DNA of 64,000 nucleotides, from NCBI GenBank assembly GCA_001643675.2, contig LSRY02000032.1, positions 558,001 through 622,000 on the forward strand. The letters are read 5' to 3'. Numbering within the stretch: position 1 is the first letter of the stretch; every line of letters begins with the position of its first letter. A model generated the notes under the pieces. The model saw nothing but the letters and a program-made list of their open reading frames with translations. It was not told where the DNA came from and made no database searches. Of this stretch, positions 1 to 10,478 are shown piece after piece. The position numbers were made by a program, and so were the translations under genes. Source of the DNA: Monocercomonoides exilis. Taxonomy: Eukaryota; Preaxostyla; Oxymonadida; Polymastigidae.

Positions 1-280
1 TTCATTTTTCATATTTCACTGATTTATTTTTCATTATTTTTCATTATGTTATTTTTGACATTGCATTTGCAGTGTTTATTTGTTACTGTTAGATTTTTGT
101 AATAAGTTTTACAAATCTTTATTTCAACTTCAAAGGCTTTTTATAATTTAGAATATAAATTCTAGCTTATTTTTCAAAAAAAAATTTTTTTATTTAAAAA
201 ATTGTTAAATATTCAACTTCTCGTTAAAAAAAAGAGATTTCAGAATTAAACCATTATAATATATATGATAATTATTGAAG

Positions 281-1012
281 ATGACTACCGCAGCTAGAAG
301 ACGTCTTATGAAGGATTTTAAACGCACTCAGGTGGACTCACCAGATGGAATACGGGCAGTACCATTGGACACAAACATATTGATATGGAAGGCAGTAATT
401 TTTGGGTTTTATTATTTTTGCATTTTCCTACATATTCTCAATCTTTTTCTTAAACTTTTGCAATTTTTTAAAACACAAACAGACCAGATAATACTCCATG
501 GGAGGGAGGTGTTTTCAAACTAATCATGCAATATAGTGAAGAATATCCAAATAAACCTCCAGTTGTCAAATTCCTAACAAAGATATTCCATCCTAATGGT
601 AAACATTTAATTAGCATTATATATTAATTTTATTTTAACTTCTTGAAAATTTAAAAAAATTTCTTTCTTTCAATTAATTTTTTTTCAAAATTTAATAAAC
701 ATTTCGCTTCAATAAAGTATATGCTGATGGTTCAATTTGCCTTGACATATTACAAAAGGAATGGAGTTCCATTTATGATAGCATTGCTATACTAACATCA
801 ATACAGGTTAATTTCTTTTTGAAGTAATTAATATGTATTTTCACTCTTCTTTTATGTTTTAGTCACTTCTCACTGACCCAAATCCTGCCTCTCCAGCAAA
901 TGCAGAAGCAGCTAAATTATTCACAGACAATCCTCGAGAATACGAGAGACGAGTAAGAGAGATTGTTGAAGAATCATGTTTGAATTTCTCATTCAAAGAC
1001 AATAAACTTTGA
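281..1012 (+). CDS. UBC2: Rad6/UBC2-type ubiquitin-conjugating enzyme E2
   Basis: Exons 281-405, 483-598, 718-806 and 863-1012 splice in frame to 159 residues, close to the 152 of human UBE2A/B. The N terminus ([17 protein letters not shown]) is almost the Rad6 signature. The central block EEYPNKPP, the HPN motif and the catalytic cysteine in GSICLDIL are all present. The start at 281 is the first ATG giving the conserved N terminus. Introns begin GTTTTA, GTAAAC and GTTAAT; the second and third split the HPN/VYADG and SIQ/SLL positions of the fold. Rad6 enzymes accept ubiquitin from E1 and pass it, with an E3, to histone H2B or PCNA; that role is inferred from the family. The tail after the last helix is short and lacks the acidic extension of yeast Rad6. 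Confidence 0.93.
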
Positions 1013-1143
1013 TTCATTCACTTATTTAATTGATTTAGGGATTGCAACTTGAGTTAATGTTAATGATTTTTTAAATAAATTTATAAAACCATTTCATTTA
1101 ATTAAAAAATATTTTTCATTTCAAAGAAATAAATAATAAATAA

Positions 1144-2473
1144 ATGGGCCATTGTTTGATCGACAATAAAATAATGAGCGACCATGCCCCAGGAGAAGCG
1201 AAAATGCATATGCAACAAATGTATTTGGAGCAAAAAAGATTAAGCTTGTCGAAAGCGAGCGCTGATGTATGTTCTTTTTAAATGCATGAAGATATTAGCA
1301 TTTTATATTATTTCTTTTTCAGTATGACCCAGAATTGAGGTGAACAAAAAATAGCATCCATTTTGAATTCTATTTATTATTTTTTATTCAGAACAGCGAA
1401 AATAGATTCTGTAAAACATGTTAGTTCTCGATTCTCTATTCCAAAAGAACGTCGAATGCCTGATCCAAAAATACTTTGTGATAGAGTTTGAAATTGATTC
1501 ATTCTATCGTCTTTTAAACATGCGAGCTGATTTATAAAATTTATAGATATATTCCCCACAATATTCATCAGTAGAACGTCATGTTCCAGGCTTATCATTA
1601 GCAAAACAACTTGCACCTGCTCCTCCACCAAAACCTTCAATTTGCGATACGTCATATAATCCTAGCATGTCTTATGTAAAGCCAAGGTATTTTTGTAATT
1701 TTCTAACATTTTCGCTTTTTGGAAATTTTTTGTTTTAACAAGATCTCCTGCTGTTTCTTTGAAAAATCGGACTGGACGCCAACCAACGAGTCAAAAAAGA
1801 GAAGATCCAGTATGTCATGTTGATGTTATTTTTATTTTACAAAACGTTTTTCCTTTCATTGTATACAAATTCAAAAACTACCATTTGTTAAGAGTTATAC
1901 TCCTTCTTACACCCAGGTACTTCCGGGTCCAACACATTCTCCAATAATAGCAAAACAAGCAGGAAGAGATCGAGCTGTGATGCCAACTCCTGCTTATGTT
2001 TGATCTTTTCATTTTTCATTTTCTTTTCTATTTTATTGGTCGTTATGATATGAACTGAAATTAAATTGTGTTGAACTTGTTTCTCAAAAATTTTATTACA
2101 ATTATTTTATTCATATTTTATTTTCTTTTTAACTTAAATTAAGGCAACATTTTATGATTCAAAGCCGGTTGTTCCAAAACATTCAGTCTCGTCATTTTCA
2201 GGCATTTCAAATCCACGCTCAAACGATGTTGGCGATCTTTCGCGCGAGTTAGATTTCCTTATACAACACACAGAAGTATGCATGAAGAGTAAAAGAAAGA
2301 GAAAAAAAATTAAAAAAAAAATAAACATTAAAGAATTCGAAGAGTTTTTTTCCAAAATGAATATTATTTTATTCAATTTAATTCACAATTATTTCTTATA
2401 ATTCAATTCACAGAAATCTTGGCGTCATGTCGATGATACTCTTTCTGAATTTACTGAAGCTGTCCGCAAATGA
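1144..2473 (+). CDS. Eight-exon protein with sperm-tail PG-rich (SHIPPO)-like repeats
   Basis: Exons 1144-1266, 1323-1339, 1392-1485, 1547-1686, 1743-1809, 1917-1997, 2144-2275 and 2414-2473 join without a stop to 237 residues. A second in-frame ATG at 1174 is an alternative start. The protein is rich in Pro and Ser and has several loosely repeated units, among them PRSPAVSLKNRTG, LPGPTHSPIIAKQAGRD and VERHVPGLSLAKQL. These resemble the PG-containing repeats of ODF3/CIMAP flagellar microtubule proteins, which would suit a flagellated cell. The C terminus (LSRELDFLIQHTE then KSWRHVDDTLSEF) looks helical. The exon structure rests on reading-frame continuity and GT-AG borders and is fairly secure; the family name is tentative. 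Exon 2 is only 17 nt. Confidence 0.6.
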
Positions 2474-2927
2474 TGTTGTTGCAGGAATCAATCATTTCAC
2501 ATTTCCTTTCGTTGTCATTGTCTCAAATTTGGCATTGAAAGATTTTTATAATGTAAAAAACTTTAAAATTGTCTTATTTTTATTTCTAGTATCATTTCAA
2601 TTATTAAGTTTCTTTCCTTTTTTGAAACCTATGTTCCAAAGTTGTTTTATTATACAGTTATGTTAGAGTTATTAAGAATTTAATTTTTGGATTGAGAAGT
2701 TTTTCTCGATAATATTTACAATCTGCTTCTCACATTGTTTGAATTCGCTTCTAAATATTCATAGTCTTTTCCATTTTGTTGTTGACTTGTTTTTTATTTT
2801 TGAAAATTGCTTAAGAAAATTATTCAGATCTAAAAAAAAAGAATTAAGAATGTTCGTAATAACTTTGGAAATAGAAAATCGAAGAATTGAAAAAAATTAG
2901 ATGAAATGAAACACACCAACCAAGAAA
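2474..2927. other. AT-rich spacer
   Basis: No supported gene lies between the PG-rich-repeat gene and the small ORF on the other strand. Reading frames here are short and of low complexity. It should hold the 3' ends of the two convergent flanking genes. Confidence 0.6.
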
Positions 2928-3125
2928 TTACAACAACGACTCTTTTGTTCGATTAACCCAATAAAGTCCCAATATTGAAGTGAACAGAGCATCAACAAGG
3001 CTATCCATTAACGAAATATCTTTGTTTGTTTTGAATAAAACAGTTGAAGCAAGCTTTGTTGTGCCAACATGCTCAGCGTTCAAGCAAAACGATTGACATG
3101 TTAGTAAAAATAAAAACAACTTCAT
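2928..3125 (-). CDS. Small predicted secreted or membrane protein, unknown
   Basis: A 65-residue intronless frame opens with a convincing signal peptide (MKLFLFLLTCQSFCLNA). It ends with a second hydrophobic stretch around LVDALFTSILGLYW and a possible N-glycosylation site (NRT). It lies 119 bp downstream of the hexosaminidase stop on the same strand. I do not recognise the family. It could be a real small ER or secreted protein, or a chance frame; the clean signal sequence is the only positive evidence. Confidence 0.4.
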   Translation of the reverse strand: MKLFLFLLTCQSFCLNAEHVGTTKLASTVLFKTNKDISLMDSLVDALFTSILGLYWVNRTKESLL

Positions 3126-3244
3126 AAAAATTAAAAAAATAATGCATTTTGAAAAGAAAATGCAAGAAATAAAAGTTTCTTAATGTAATTTGAAACATAT
3201 TCAAAATAAACGATCTTCTAATTTGTTCTTAACTTTCGTGACAT

Positions 3245-5209
3245 TTACACTTCGCTGCTGTCTTTCTTCAGCACGTTCATTGGATTGTAATTCACCCCCA
3301 TCACTTTATACCTTTCAACCAGATAAAACGACAATCTATCCAAAAACGATTTGTACTCCTTTTTCTCGCGAGGCGTCCACAAAGCCTCGCACAACGCCGC
3401 CAGACGCGGAAACGTGTTGAAGTCTCTATTTTCCTGTTGCGGCAGATGCTCCGTCCACAAGTTTGCCTGCCCTCCAAGCACACGTTTTCCCAGTGCTTCT
3501 CTATCTTCGTCATTGAGATGCGAAAGATATTCTGCATTCGCTTCATCAATTGGATTGTTGGTCCGCGCTCCTTTGTTTGGAAAAGTGAGCTGATATGGAT
3601 CGAAACTGTACACATGCTCCAAGCCATTGTTTGGCAAGCGATTGTGGGAATTGTGCGCAGAAGAAGGAAATCTGCTTCTCATCCGCTTTGGAAGGCGAGT
3701 AAGAGGAGCAAACGGAGATGATGATTCAGCTGAAGAAGATAAAGACGATGCCTGCTCAAGTGAATCATCCTCGTCTTCTGGATATAAGGACGTGTATGGC
3801 TGTATATCTGCTTCCTCATTGTTGGTGCCATCATCTCCATTCCCATTTCGCAATGCATTGTCGTTTGCCTCACCGTAGTCAAAGTAGCAGTGGGACATTG
3901 GTGCAATCACCACGTCGTGCTTTTGCTTTACCATCTCCAGCGCTGTTGATGTGCTCTGCCAGATCATCACTTGCGTGGTAGGGTCCATATACCCTGCATA
4001 TGCTATCTCGTCCCATCCGATCAGACGCCGGCCACGCTTCTTTGCATGATCAGCCATTCTCCGCATGAAATACCCGTGGAGATGTCCCACAGATGTCAGC
4101 TTGTTCTTTTCCATCTGCTTTTTGCAGTTCTCACACCTTCCCCACTCACCAGACGGACACTCATCACCACCAACATGGATCACGTTCCCTGGAAACAGAT
4201 CCATAACTTCTGTCAGGACATCTTCAATAAACGTCATGACCTCATCTTTCGTGCAGAAGACAGGAGTAAAGATGCCCCAAGATGTGATCACTTTAACCTC
4301 ATTTCCAGAACAGGAGAGCCAAGGATAAGATGCAATTGCGGCAACTGCATGACCTGGTGTCTCGATTTCAGGCTGTACACGAATAAATCGCTTTTCAGCA
4401 TATTTTACGATTTCTGAGATTTGCTCTTGTGTGTAAAATCCGCCATATGGTTCGTTTCTTGATCCAGCTCTAACATAACCTTGCTCTTGATCATTTTCTG
4501 AGTTAGCATGCAATGTAGAGTCGCGATCTCCATCCCTCCATGCTCCAATCTCTGTAAGTTTGGGATATTTTTTGATTTCTATCCTCCATCCTTGATCATC
4601 AGTGAGATGGAAATGGAAAACACTCAATTTGTGATATGCAATAAGATCAATGAAGCGTTTAACTTGATCAACAGTAGAAAAATGACGACTAACATCAAGC
4701 ATAAGTCCTCTATAAGGAAAACGAGGATAATCATGAATTTCAGCGCATTGCAAAGGCACAACATGATGAAAAGTCAATGAGTTTCCATTCTTATCTTCAA
4801 TGAATGCTGGAAGCATCTGTCGAATGGACGTGAAGGCATGATACATTCCATGAGCAGTTTTACCTTTGATGACGATTCTTGAAGGTTCAATTAACAGGCT
4901 GTAGCCTTCTTCTTGATCGATTGATTTATCATATGATAATAAAATCTGTGAATTTTCAAGAGAAGGTTCTTTTCCTTCGTATTCCTTCACATCAAAAACA
5001 TATCCAACAGATGTTTTGAATAACTCATTAAAGGCATCAGAAACATAATGAGCTTGAATATCTCCCTTCGGAACAAAAATTTTCACTTTTTCATGGAAAA
5101 GAAATACTCCGGGTTTTACTTTTGAAAAAACTGGCAATGGCACAATTTTTAACGTTGCTTCTTCGCAAAAAGCTTCCAGAGACAAATAAATAAAGAAAGA
5201 TAAAAACAT
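3245..5209 (-). CDS. Glycoside hydrolase family 20 beta-N-acetylhexosaminidase
   Basis: One 654-residue intronless frame. The start at 5209 begins a signal peptide (MFLSFFIYLSLEAFC); the in-frame ATG at 5278 would add 23 residues and run into LSM1 across the divergent border. After a GH20b-like N-terminal domain comes the barrel, with RGLMLDVSRHF, HLTDDQGWRIEIKKYPKL, ETPGHAVAA, and the acid pair in HVGGDEC (about residues 349-350) that acts with the substrate N-acetyl group. Late motifs are LIGWDEI and GGQANLWTEH. An acidic, Ser-rich insertion of roughly 90 residues (near 425-510) interrupts the barrel. The enzyme removes terminal GlcNAc or GalNAc; a lysosomal or secreted site follows from the signal peptide. 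C-terminal end DSSEV, TAA stop. Confidence 0.94.
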   Translation of the reverse strand: MFLSFFIYLSLEAFCEEATLKIVPLPVFSKVKPGVFLFHEKVKIFVPKGDIQAHYVSDAFNELFKTSVGYVFDVKEYEGKEPSLENSQILLSYDKSIDQEEGYSLLIEPSRIVIKGKTAHGMYHAFTSIRQMLPAFIEDKNGNSLTFHHVVPLQCAEIHDYPRFPYRGLMLDVSRHFSTVDQVKRFIDLIAYHKLSVFHFHLTDDQGWRIEIKKYPKLTEIGAWRDGDRDSTLHANSENDQEQGYVRAGSRNEPYGGFYTQEQISEIVKYAEKRFIRVQPEIETPGHAVAAIASYPWLSCSGNEVKVITSWGIFTPVFCTKDEVMTFIEDVLTEVMDLFPGNVIHVGGDECPSGEWGRCENCKKQMEKNKLTSVGHLHGYFMRRMADHAKKRGRRLIGWDEIAYAGYMDPTTQVMIWQSTSTALEMVKQKHDVVIAPMSHCYFDYGEANDNALRNGNGDDGTNNEEADIQPYTSLYPEDEDDSLEQASSLSSSAESSSPFAPLTRLPKRMRSRFPSSAHNSHNRLPNNGLEHVYSFDPYQLTFPNKGARTNNPIDEANAEYLSHLNDEDREALGKRVLGGQANLWTEHLPQQENRDFNTFPRLAALCEALWTPREKKEYKSFLDRLSFYLVERYKVMGVNYNPMNVLKKDSSEV

Positions 5210-5230
5210 GATAATAATATACACACAAAA
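5210..5230. promoter_or_regulatory. Very short divergent intergenic interval (hexosaminidase / LSM1)
   Basis: Only 21 bp separate the ATG of the GH20 gene (minus strand) from the ATG of LSM1 (plus strand). Any promoter or 5' leader must be extremely short or lie inside the neighbour's coding sequence. No motif is recognised. Confidence 0.35.
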
Positions 5231-5839
5231 ATGGCTAAGATCGAACGAGAAATTATTAAACAGGTGAATGGCTTGCACCCTATCTGCTGTTTGCTTTTGC
5301 TTTTAAAAGTTAAAGACATCATTTATATTTTATTAACCATCTTTGCAATCAGGAAGTCGATACGTATGTGATTGTTCACACACGCGATAATAAAGTTATT
5401 CTTGGTTGGATGAGGACATTTGATGCATTCACCAATGTTGTTCTTGAAGGAGGTATTTTAAATAGTATATTGTTCAATGATGTTTTTGTATATTTCTCAT
5501 AGCTGTGGAACGTATCATGGTCGACGATAAATATGCTGATATTGAACTTGGAACATTAATTCTAAGAGGAGAGACGATTTCTACGCTTTGTCAAATGCCT
5601 CTGACAGACCCAATAGCAAAAAAGTGCAAAAAAGTTGAATTAGTCGATATTATTGAACAGTACACAGTTTGAATAAAAAAAAAAAATACAATTATTTCAT
5701 AAAATAATGAAATTCACAAAACTTTCATTTTCAGGAAGAACAAGAGAAGATTAAAAAGGCAGAAATCGCACTACGTGATCATCTCGCAGAACGAGGTCTT
5801 CTTTTTGAAGGGCAGTTCGACGAGTCTTGGGCTGTTTAA
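5231..5839 (+). CDS. LSM1: LSM1, Sm-like protein of the cytoplasmic mRNA-decay ring
   Basis: Exons 5231-5263, 5353-5452, 5503-5666 and 5735-5839 give 133 residues. The Sm1 motif region (DNKVILGWMRTFDAFTNVVL) and Sm2 region (ADIELGTLILRGE) are clear. The sequence LEGAVERIMVDDKYADI and the charged C-terminal helix after the Sm fold match LSM1 rather than other LSm proteins. The spliced tail is EEQEKIKKAEIALRDHLAE. LSM1 joins LSM2-7 on oligoadenylated mRNA 3' ends and promotes decapping. Introns start GTGAAT, GTATTT and GTTTGA. The first exon encodes just 11 residues, so without splicing the gene is easily missed. Converges with the PROPPIN gene 151 bp downstream. Confidence 0.92.
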
Positions 5840-5990
5840 CTCAATTCAATTATTCTTTCATCAACATTTCGCATATACTCGTGCAAAGCACTTCTCCATT
5901 TCACCCAATTCATTTCTGAAAAACTTTGTGTGTGTTGCTATTTTCAGTAATTCAACCATTTTTCTTTAAGAAAAACTCAACAAGCTACTT

Positions 5991-7881
5991 TCATTTGGCA
6001 TGTTTTTTATCCAATTGCTTTTTTGTTGAAGGAAGAACAATTTTTGTACTGGAAAGAAGTTTATAATCATGAGATATTGCACATTGGAAAAACGATCCGT
6101 CGGAGAATGCAATAAGAAGGTTGTAATTTTCTGGTGTTGGTGAAGCAGACCATCCAAGTGTCGATTGCAAAAGGAGACTTGCTCCTAAAAGTGAGCTGAC
6201 CTTAATTTTTATAACTGATAATTTAAATGGTGGAGGAGGTGTTGAAGATGGAGTGGTTGAGGAAGAAGCATGACTTGATGTAACAAATGAAGGAGCAAAT
6301 TTTGATATTTGTTCCTTTGCGAAATCTGGAATATTTTGAATGAAAGATAAATGTGTTTGCATTCCTTTTAATGAGTCATCTAATGCAAAGATATGAATCG
6401 TATCTGTAGACCCAGAGCAAGCAAGAAGATTGTTGTCAATTGAGAATGAAAGAGCTATTCAACAATAAAAAAAAAAAAAAAAATAAAATAAAATTAAATT
6501 AAAATAAAATTGGATAGAAAGAAAGAAAAATAATTAGTTGAATAAAATTGTAAAACTGAATAAAAAAAGTCTGAAACAACAAACAATAAATAGAAGATAT
6601 CCTTCCTGTTTCTGATCTTTGAAAGTTGTACAAGTGTCTTCTGTGCTTCACATCCCATACGCGAATAACAGTTCCCTATTAATTAAACATTTGCATGAAA
6701 AATTAAAAAAAAACAACAAATAAAAAATAAATAAAATAAATAAATAAAATCAAAATATAAAAAGAAACAGTTTGAAATACACAAAAATGGAAAAAACTGT
6801 GCAATAAAAATTTAGCATTACAAACCCGAACAGATGCGGTTGCTAATAGAGAGGCATCTCCACTAAACGAAACGCAAGCTATTGGATGATCAGCAGCGGA
6901 AAATATCCACTGAGATTCAGCAATAGCCGATAATAAAGGTGGAGAATCAGCCGAAAGATAGTATTCTGGAATTGTTGATTGATCATGCAAATATGAAAAA
7001 TCGGTTGCGATTGACACTTCGGGATTCGAAGATGATTTGGAACTAGATTGAACGTCAATCGAGTCACTGCCGATGTCAGATTGAAGAGATGGCCAATGAG
7101 TCTCTGAGCAGCGAGAAGACAAGGCAGACACTTGAATGTGCTTTGACTCATCGCTAACTTGAGAAGCAACAGAAGCGTACAATTCCAATATTTTCTTGTT
7201 CAAGCACAACATCATCATTACTCCATTAACATTTTGCAGAGGAAATGCAAGACAACTTTTCAAGTCATTTGAGCTCTCTGCAGCGTCAAAATTATTAATT
7301 GAAAGTGAAACAGTTTTATTTGAAAAACAGGGGAGTTCTAAATTTTTCAATAAAAAATTGATATTGATACTAAATACAGCAAACTTATACGAAAATTAAT
7401 CACTGGCTGAAGATTTTTTAAGTTCAATAATTTTAAATGGTCGGGGAAAATTAATAAAATACTTGGATAATAATTTGAGTAATTAGCTCAAAAGCAATAA
7501 CGTTCACACAATTCTGCATTCACCTTGATTCCAATAATATTATATGGAACCTGTTGTTCCACAAGAACTTCATTTGTTTCAATGCTGCAAACTTTTAAAT
7601 AATAAGGCTCAAGAGGCTTTTTTTGTGAAACATAAACGAATAACAAAGTTTTGGCAACACTTTCCCCAAAAATAATCCTTTCTGAGCATGATGGTTTTGC
7701 TTATAATGAAAACAACAACTTTGTAATCAAAAAATTACATTTAACAATTCAGACTTGGTGCGCTTTGAATCAGCGAATTTGAATCCAACAATTTAAATCC
7801 ATTATCTGAACAAATTGAAATTCTTTTCCCAGTTACTTCAAACTTCAGATAATTAAAGCCCAGTGAAGAATTTATTTCCAT
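5991..7881 (-). CDS. PROPPIN (ATG18/WIPI family) phosphoinositide-binding beta-propeller
   Basis: Resolved exons, 5' to 3': 7746-7881, 7524-7699, a long exon ending at 6826, 6585-6675 and 5991-6454. The join between 7523 and about 7350 is not resolved. Landmarks in order: an N-terminal blade (FEVTGKRISICSDNGFKLLD), the blade HPIACVSFSGDASLLATAS, GTVIRVWDVKHRRHLYNF, then SIYSLSFSIDNNLLACSGS and TDTIHIFALDD. These match the blades 5-6 region of Atg18/WIPI proteins, which bind PI3P and PI(3,5)P2 at autophagic and endosomal membranes. The usual F/L-R-R-G lipid-binding motif reads F-Q-R-S here, so one arginine is missing. Ser/Pro-rich insertions enlarge two blades. Start 7881 (MEINSSLGF) is the ATG nearest the first blade. 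Stop TGA at 5991. Confidence 0.82.
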
Positions 7882-8077
7882 CAAAAATATCACATGAAAA
7901 AAACGCCCATAAAAAAATACACAAATGTTACAACTTATGAAGTATATCAAAAATAATAGGTGATGTCTATCGATTGCATAATGAGTGAGATGCTATAAAA
8001 ATAAACAAAGCAACAACCCTCAGTAAAAACAGAACAATAATCGAATGATTTCATTATAAAACTCTAAAAAGGCAAAT

Positions 8078-8602
8078 CTAAGAAGAAAATGCCTTGCTTC
8101 CTTCTGCTTTGATTTCAGTAACCTTTGAAGTATATCCTCCTTTGTTGCTTCCGCTGTCATAATCTGCACCAGAGGCCTTTTTCACTTTATCCATCAGATC
8201 AGCTTCATCAAGTTCGGATGGATGCGAAGCCTGGACTTGGATATGTGAGTATCCGAATAAGGTGTTAATTGAAGAGACATGAGTTCCCATTTTTCCTTTC
8301 TTCACAAGAGACACAGATTCCCCTGAGAAGCTAATGAAAATAAATTTCGGTCGGCGAGATTCAGCATCACCACTGATCACACGAATATAAGCATAGCCCA
8401 TGAACGTTGGAGTCATGAGAGGAAGAACACCAGCAATTCCTTCTGTTCCTTTGGCTACCAATTGGATGCAATTTGATTTTCCATCTTCATATCCAAGAAC
8501 AATAAAGTTTGTTTCCGTTGCATCATTCTTGATATCAGCAATAACTTCGCGAATTTCTTCTTCGTTTTTCACTTGAATAGCTCCAACGGTTGTGTAAGAC
8601 AT
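8078..8602 (-). CDS. Coactosin-like ADF-H domain actin-binding protein
   Basis: An intronless 174-residue frame with one ADF-homology domain. The block YAYIRVISGDAESRRPKFIFISFSGE matches the coactosin pattern of F-R-x-x-x-G-D-x-x-S-K/R-R-x-K-F. The end of the domain (LMDKVKKASGADYDSGS) matches the coactosin helix and its K-x-A-G-G-A-x-Y-D ending. Coactosin-type proteins bind actin filaments without severing them; function here is inferred from the fold. A Gly/Ser/Lys-rich tail of about 20 residues follows. The start is the first ATG; the stop is TAG. Confidence 0.85.
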   Translation of the reverse strand: MSYTTVGAIQVKNEEEIREVIADIKNDATETNFIVLGYEDGKSNCIQLVAKGTEGIAGVLPLMTPTFMGYAYIRVISGDAESRRPKFIFISFSGESVSLVKKGKMGTHVSSINTLFGYSHIQVQASHPSELDEADLMDKVKKASGADYDSGSNKGGYTSKVTEIKAEGSKAFSS

Positions 8603-8927
8603 AACTTTTTATGCTTGATGACAGGGATTAAGGCCCTAATGATCTAACCCCTACTTTCATTTTTAAAAAATGTTCATAAAATTTAATGCTATTTTTTTTT
8701 CTCCGCAAAATAATAATGATTATGAGTAATAACTCCTAAAAAAAGAATAAAAAAAATCTATCCGCGATTAAAACAACAAGAGAATTGTTAAAAAAGAAAT
8801 AAAGACGTACATCTAATTATTGAAAAAAATGAAAAATCGAAGATTGCAAAATAAAGAATGCAAATTATAGGTATATAAATAATCCAAACAAATATAAACA
8901 GAATGAAACAATTATAATTATAAGACA
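8603..8927. other. AT-rich spacer
   Basis: 325 bp between two minus-strand genes, without a supported frame or a recognisable RNA. It must contain the coactosin 5' end and the 3' end of the next gene. Confidence 0.6.
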
Positions 8928-9932
8928 TTACACAGTTTCACTGTAAAATTCTTGAACATTATTAACAGTCTGCTGCTGTTCAATTTGCTGTTCAATTTGC
9001 TGTTCAATTTGCGGTTCATTCTGCGGTTCTACTTGCTGCACAACCTGTTGTTCAATACCAAATGTTCCATTATAAGGAGTAGATTCATTAAAGGAGTAAT
9101 TTTGTTGTGCTTCTGATGTTGTTTCATTGTTCAATGATGCTGGTGTATATTCAGGATGATTACTCTGCATTTGAGGTGCATATCCTTGAACAATTCCGCT
9201 TCCCACCGAGTTTCCAACTCCAGTTAGACTAAAATTAGCAATGTTTTGCTGAGGAACATATCCATAAGGAGGTTGCTGCACATAAGCTTGAGGTTGTAAT
9301 GAATTTATCTTTGCAACATCCGTTTGCTTTGAATCATAGTATTTAAAGAAGAAAGCTTGTTTCGGTCCGGGGCTTGGTCCAAATATTTGCTGTTCATGCA
9401 ATATAGAATCTCTAAAACAATAAGCTAAAAGAGAAGCAATGACTTTAAAAAAAAGGTGAAAATTTGGATTTTCGATTAGATTCTTTCTTAAAAATGTACA
9501 AACCCTTTGAGATGCAAAGGGCAATTGTTCCAATAACATAATAAAGACTATATGGAACGTCGGCAAAGTCATATACTATAAAACTACAATTAGTCAAATT
9601 CGTCTTTGAAAAGAACCACACATATTATTATCAAATGCATGACTTGGATGAAAAATGAAAACATTCCAATTACAACGAACAAAAGAAGAAGATTAGGATC
9701 CACCAAATTTGTTGCTATTAATCCTAAAACGGCAACAGCTGCGTCAACCCAACTAAGCATGAAGAATTTATTTATCATTCCAGCAATCTTTTTTTTAAAA
9801 ATAAAACAAAATACTTCATAAAATCGTTCAATTTCTAACTAGTCATACCAACATAAAAATAAGAGAACATAAAAGAATGATTGGAACAACTTTGGATGGT
9901 GTGGGACTATGCTGAGCTTGTTGTTGATACAT
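8928..9932 (-). CDS. Four-TM membrane protein with Gln/Pro-rich cytosolic tail, unknown family
   Basis: Exons 9849-9932, 9622-9787, 9504-9575 and 8928-9442 give 278 residues. Four hydrophobic segments occupy about residues 14-150: VVPIILLCSLIFML, WVDAAVAVLGLIATNL, LLLLFVVIGMFSFFIQV and YSLYYVIGTIALCI. The tail holds QQPPYGYVPQQ and then a tandem IEQQ repeat (QIEQQIEQQIEQQ). Layout recalls MARVEL or synaptophysin/SCAMP-type vesicle proteins with Tyr/Gln/Pro tails, but no signature is firm. Intron 2 (9576-9621, 46 nt) carries a CTAAT branch-like motif near its AG. It was placed because reading straight through meets a stop and the frame shifts by one. Confidence 0.65.
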
Positions 9933-10478
9933 TAATATTATTAAAGGGTTCAAAATTGTCTATAAATTGAATTGTGCTCGTTGTGTGTGCTGTTTTCAGA
10001 TAGAACAAAAAATCCAATAGTTAGAATCCTCATTCAAAACTGAGATTATTTAAAAAATTTCCATTTTTTGATCTTCTTTCTAAATGATATGAACGTCACT
10101 TTGCAATTTCCAAATAAATGAAGATAAGTGCATAATTTATTTTTGAACTTTACAATTTCTATTTGAAAAGCAAAAGTTTTTGCGAAACTTTGAGTTGATT
10201 ATAAAATTTTCAGAATGGAAAAATAAAGATATTCAGGTGAAAAAAATGATAAAAAAAAATAAGATTTGTTAAAGAATCAAGTGTTGCTCGATGAACAATA
10301 GCATTAATGCAACACAAAATCAAGGCTACATGGATGTTAACAAAATATAATAAAACTGAACGTAAAGATATTTAAAATTAAAAAAATATAAGTAAAAAGT
10401 CAATAATTCAACTTTATTGTATTCACAATTTCGAATCATCATATTATTAATAGTGAAACTCATAGTGATGAACCAGCA
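9933..10478. other. AT-rich spacer
   Basis: 546 bp with no supported gene. It separates the four-TM gene start from the 3' end of the PHD gene, so it holds one promoter and one 3' region. No repeat or RNA is visible. Confidence 0.6.

Noticed and set aside
2928-3125. 3' exon of the hexosaminidase
   Set aside because: The hexosaminidase already ends at a normal point with TAA, and the small frame has its own ATG and signal peptide.
5210-5278. Upstream in-frame ATG for the hexosaminidase
   Set aside because: It would place 23 unrelated residues before a complete signal peptide and overlap LSM1; the ATG at 5,209 is preferred.
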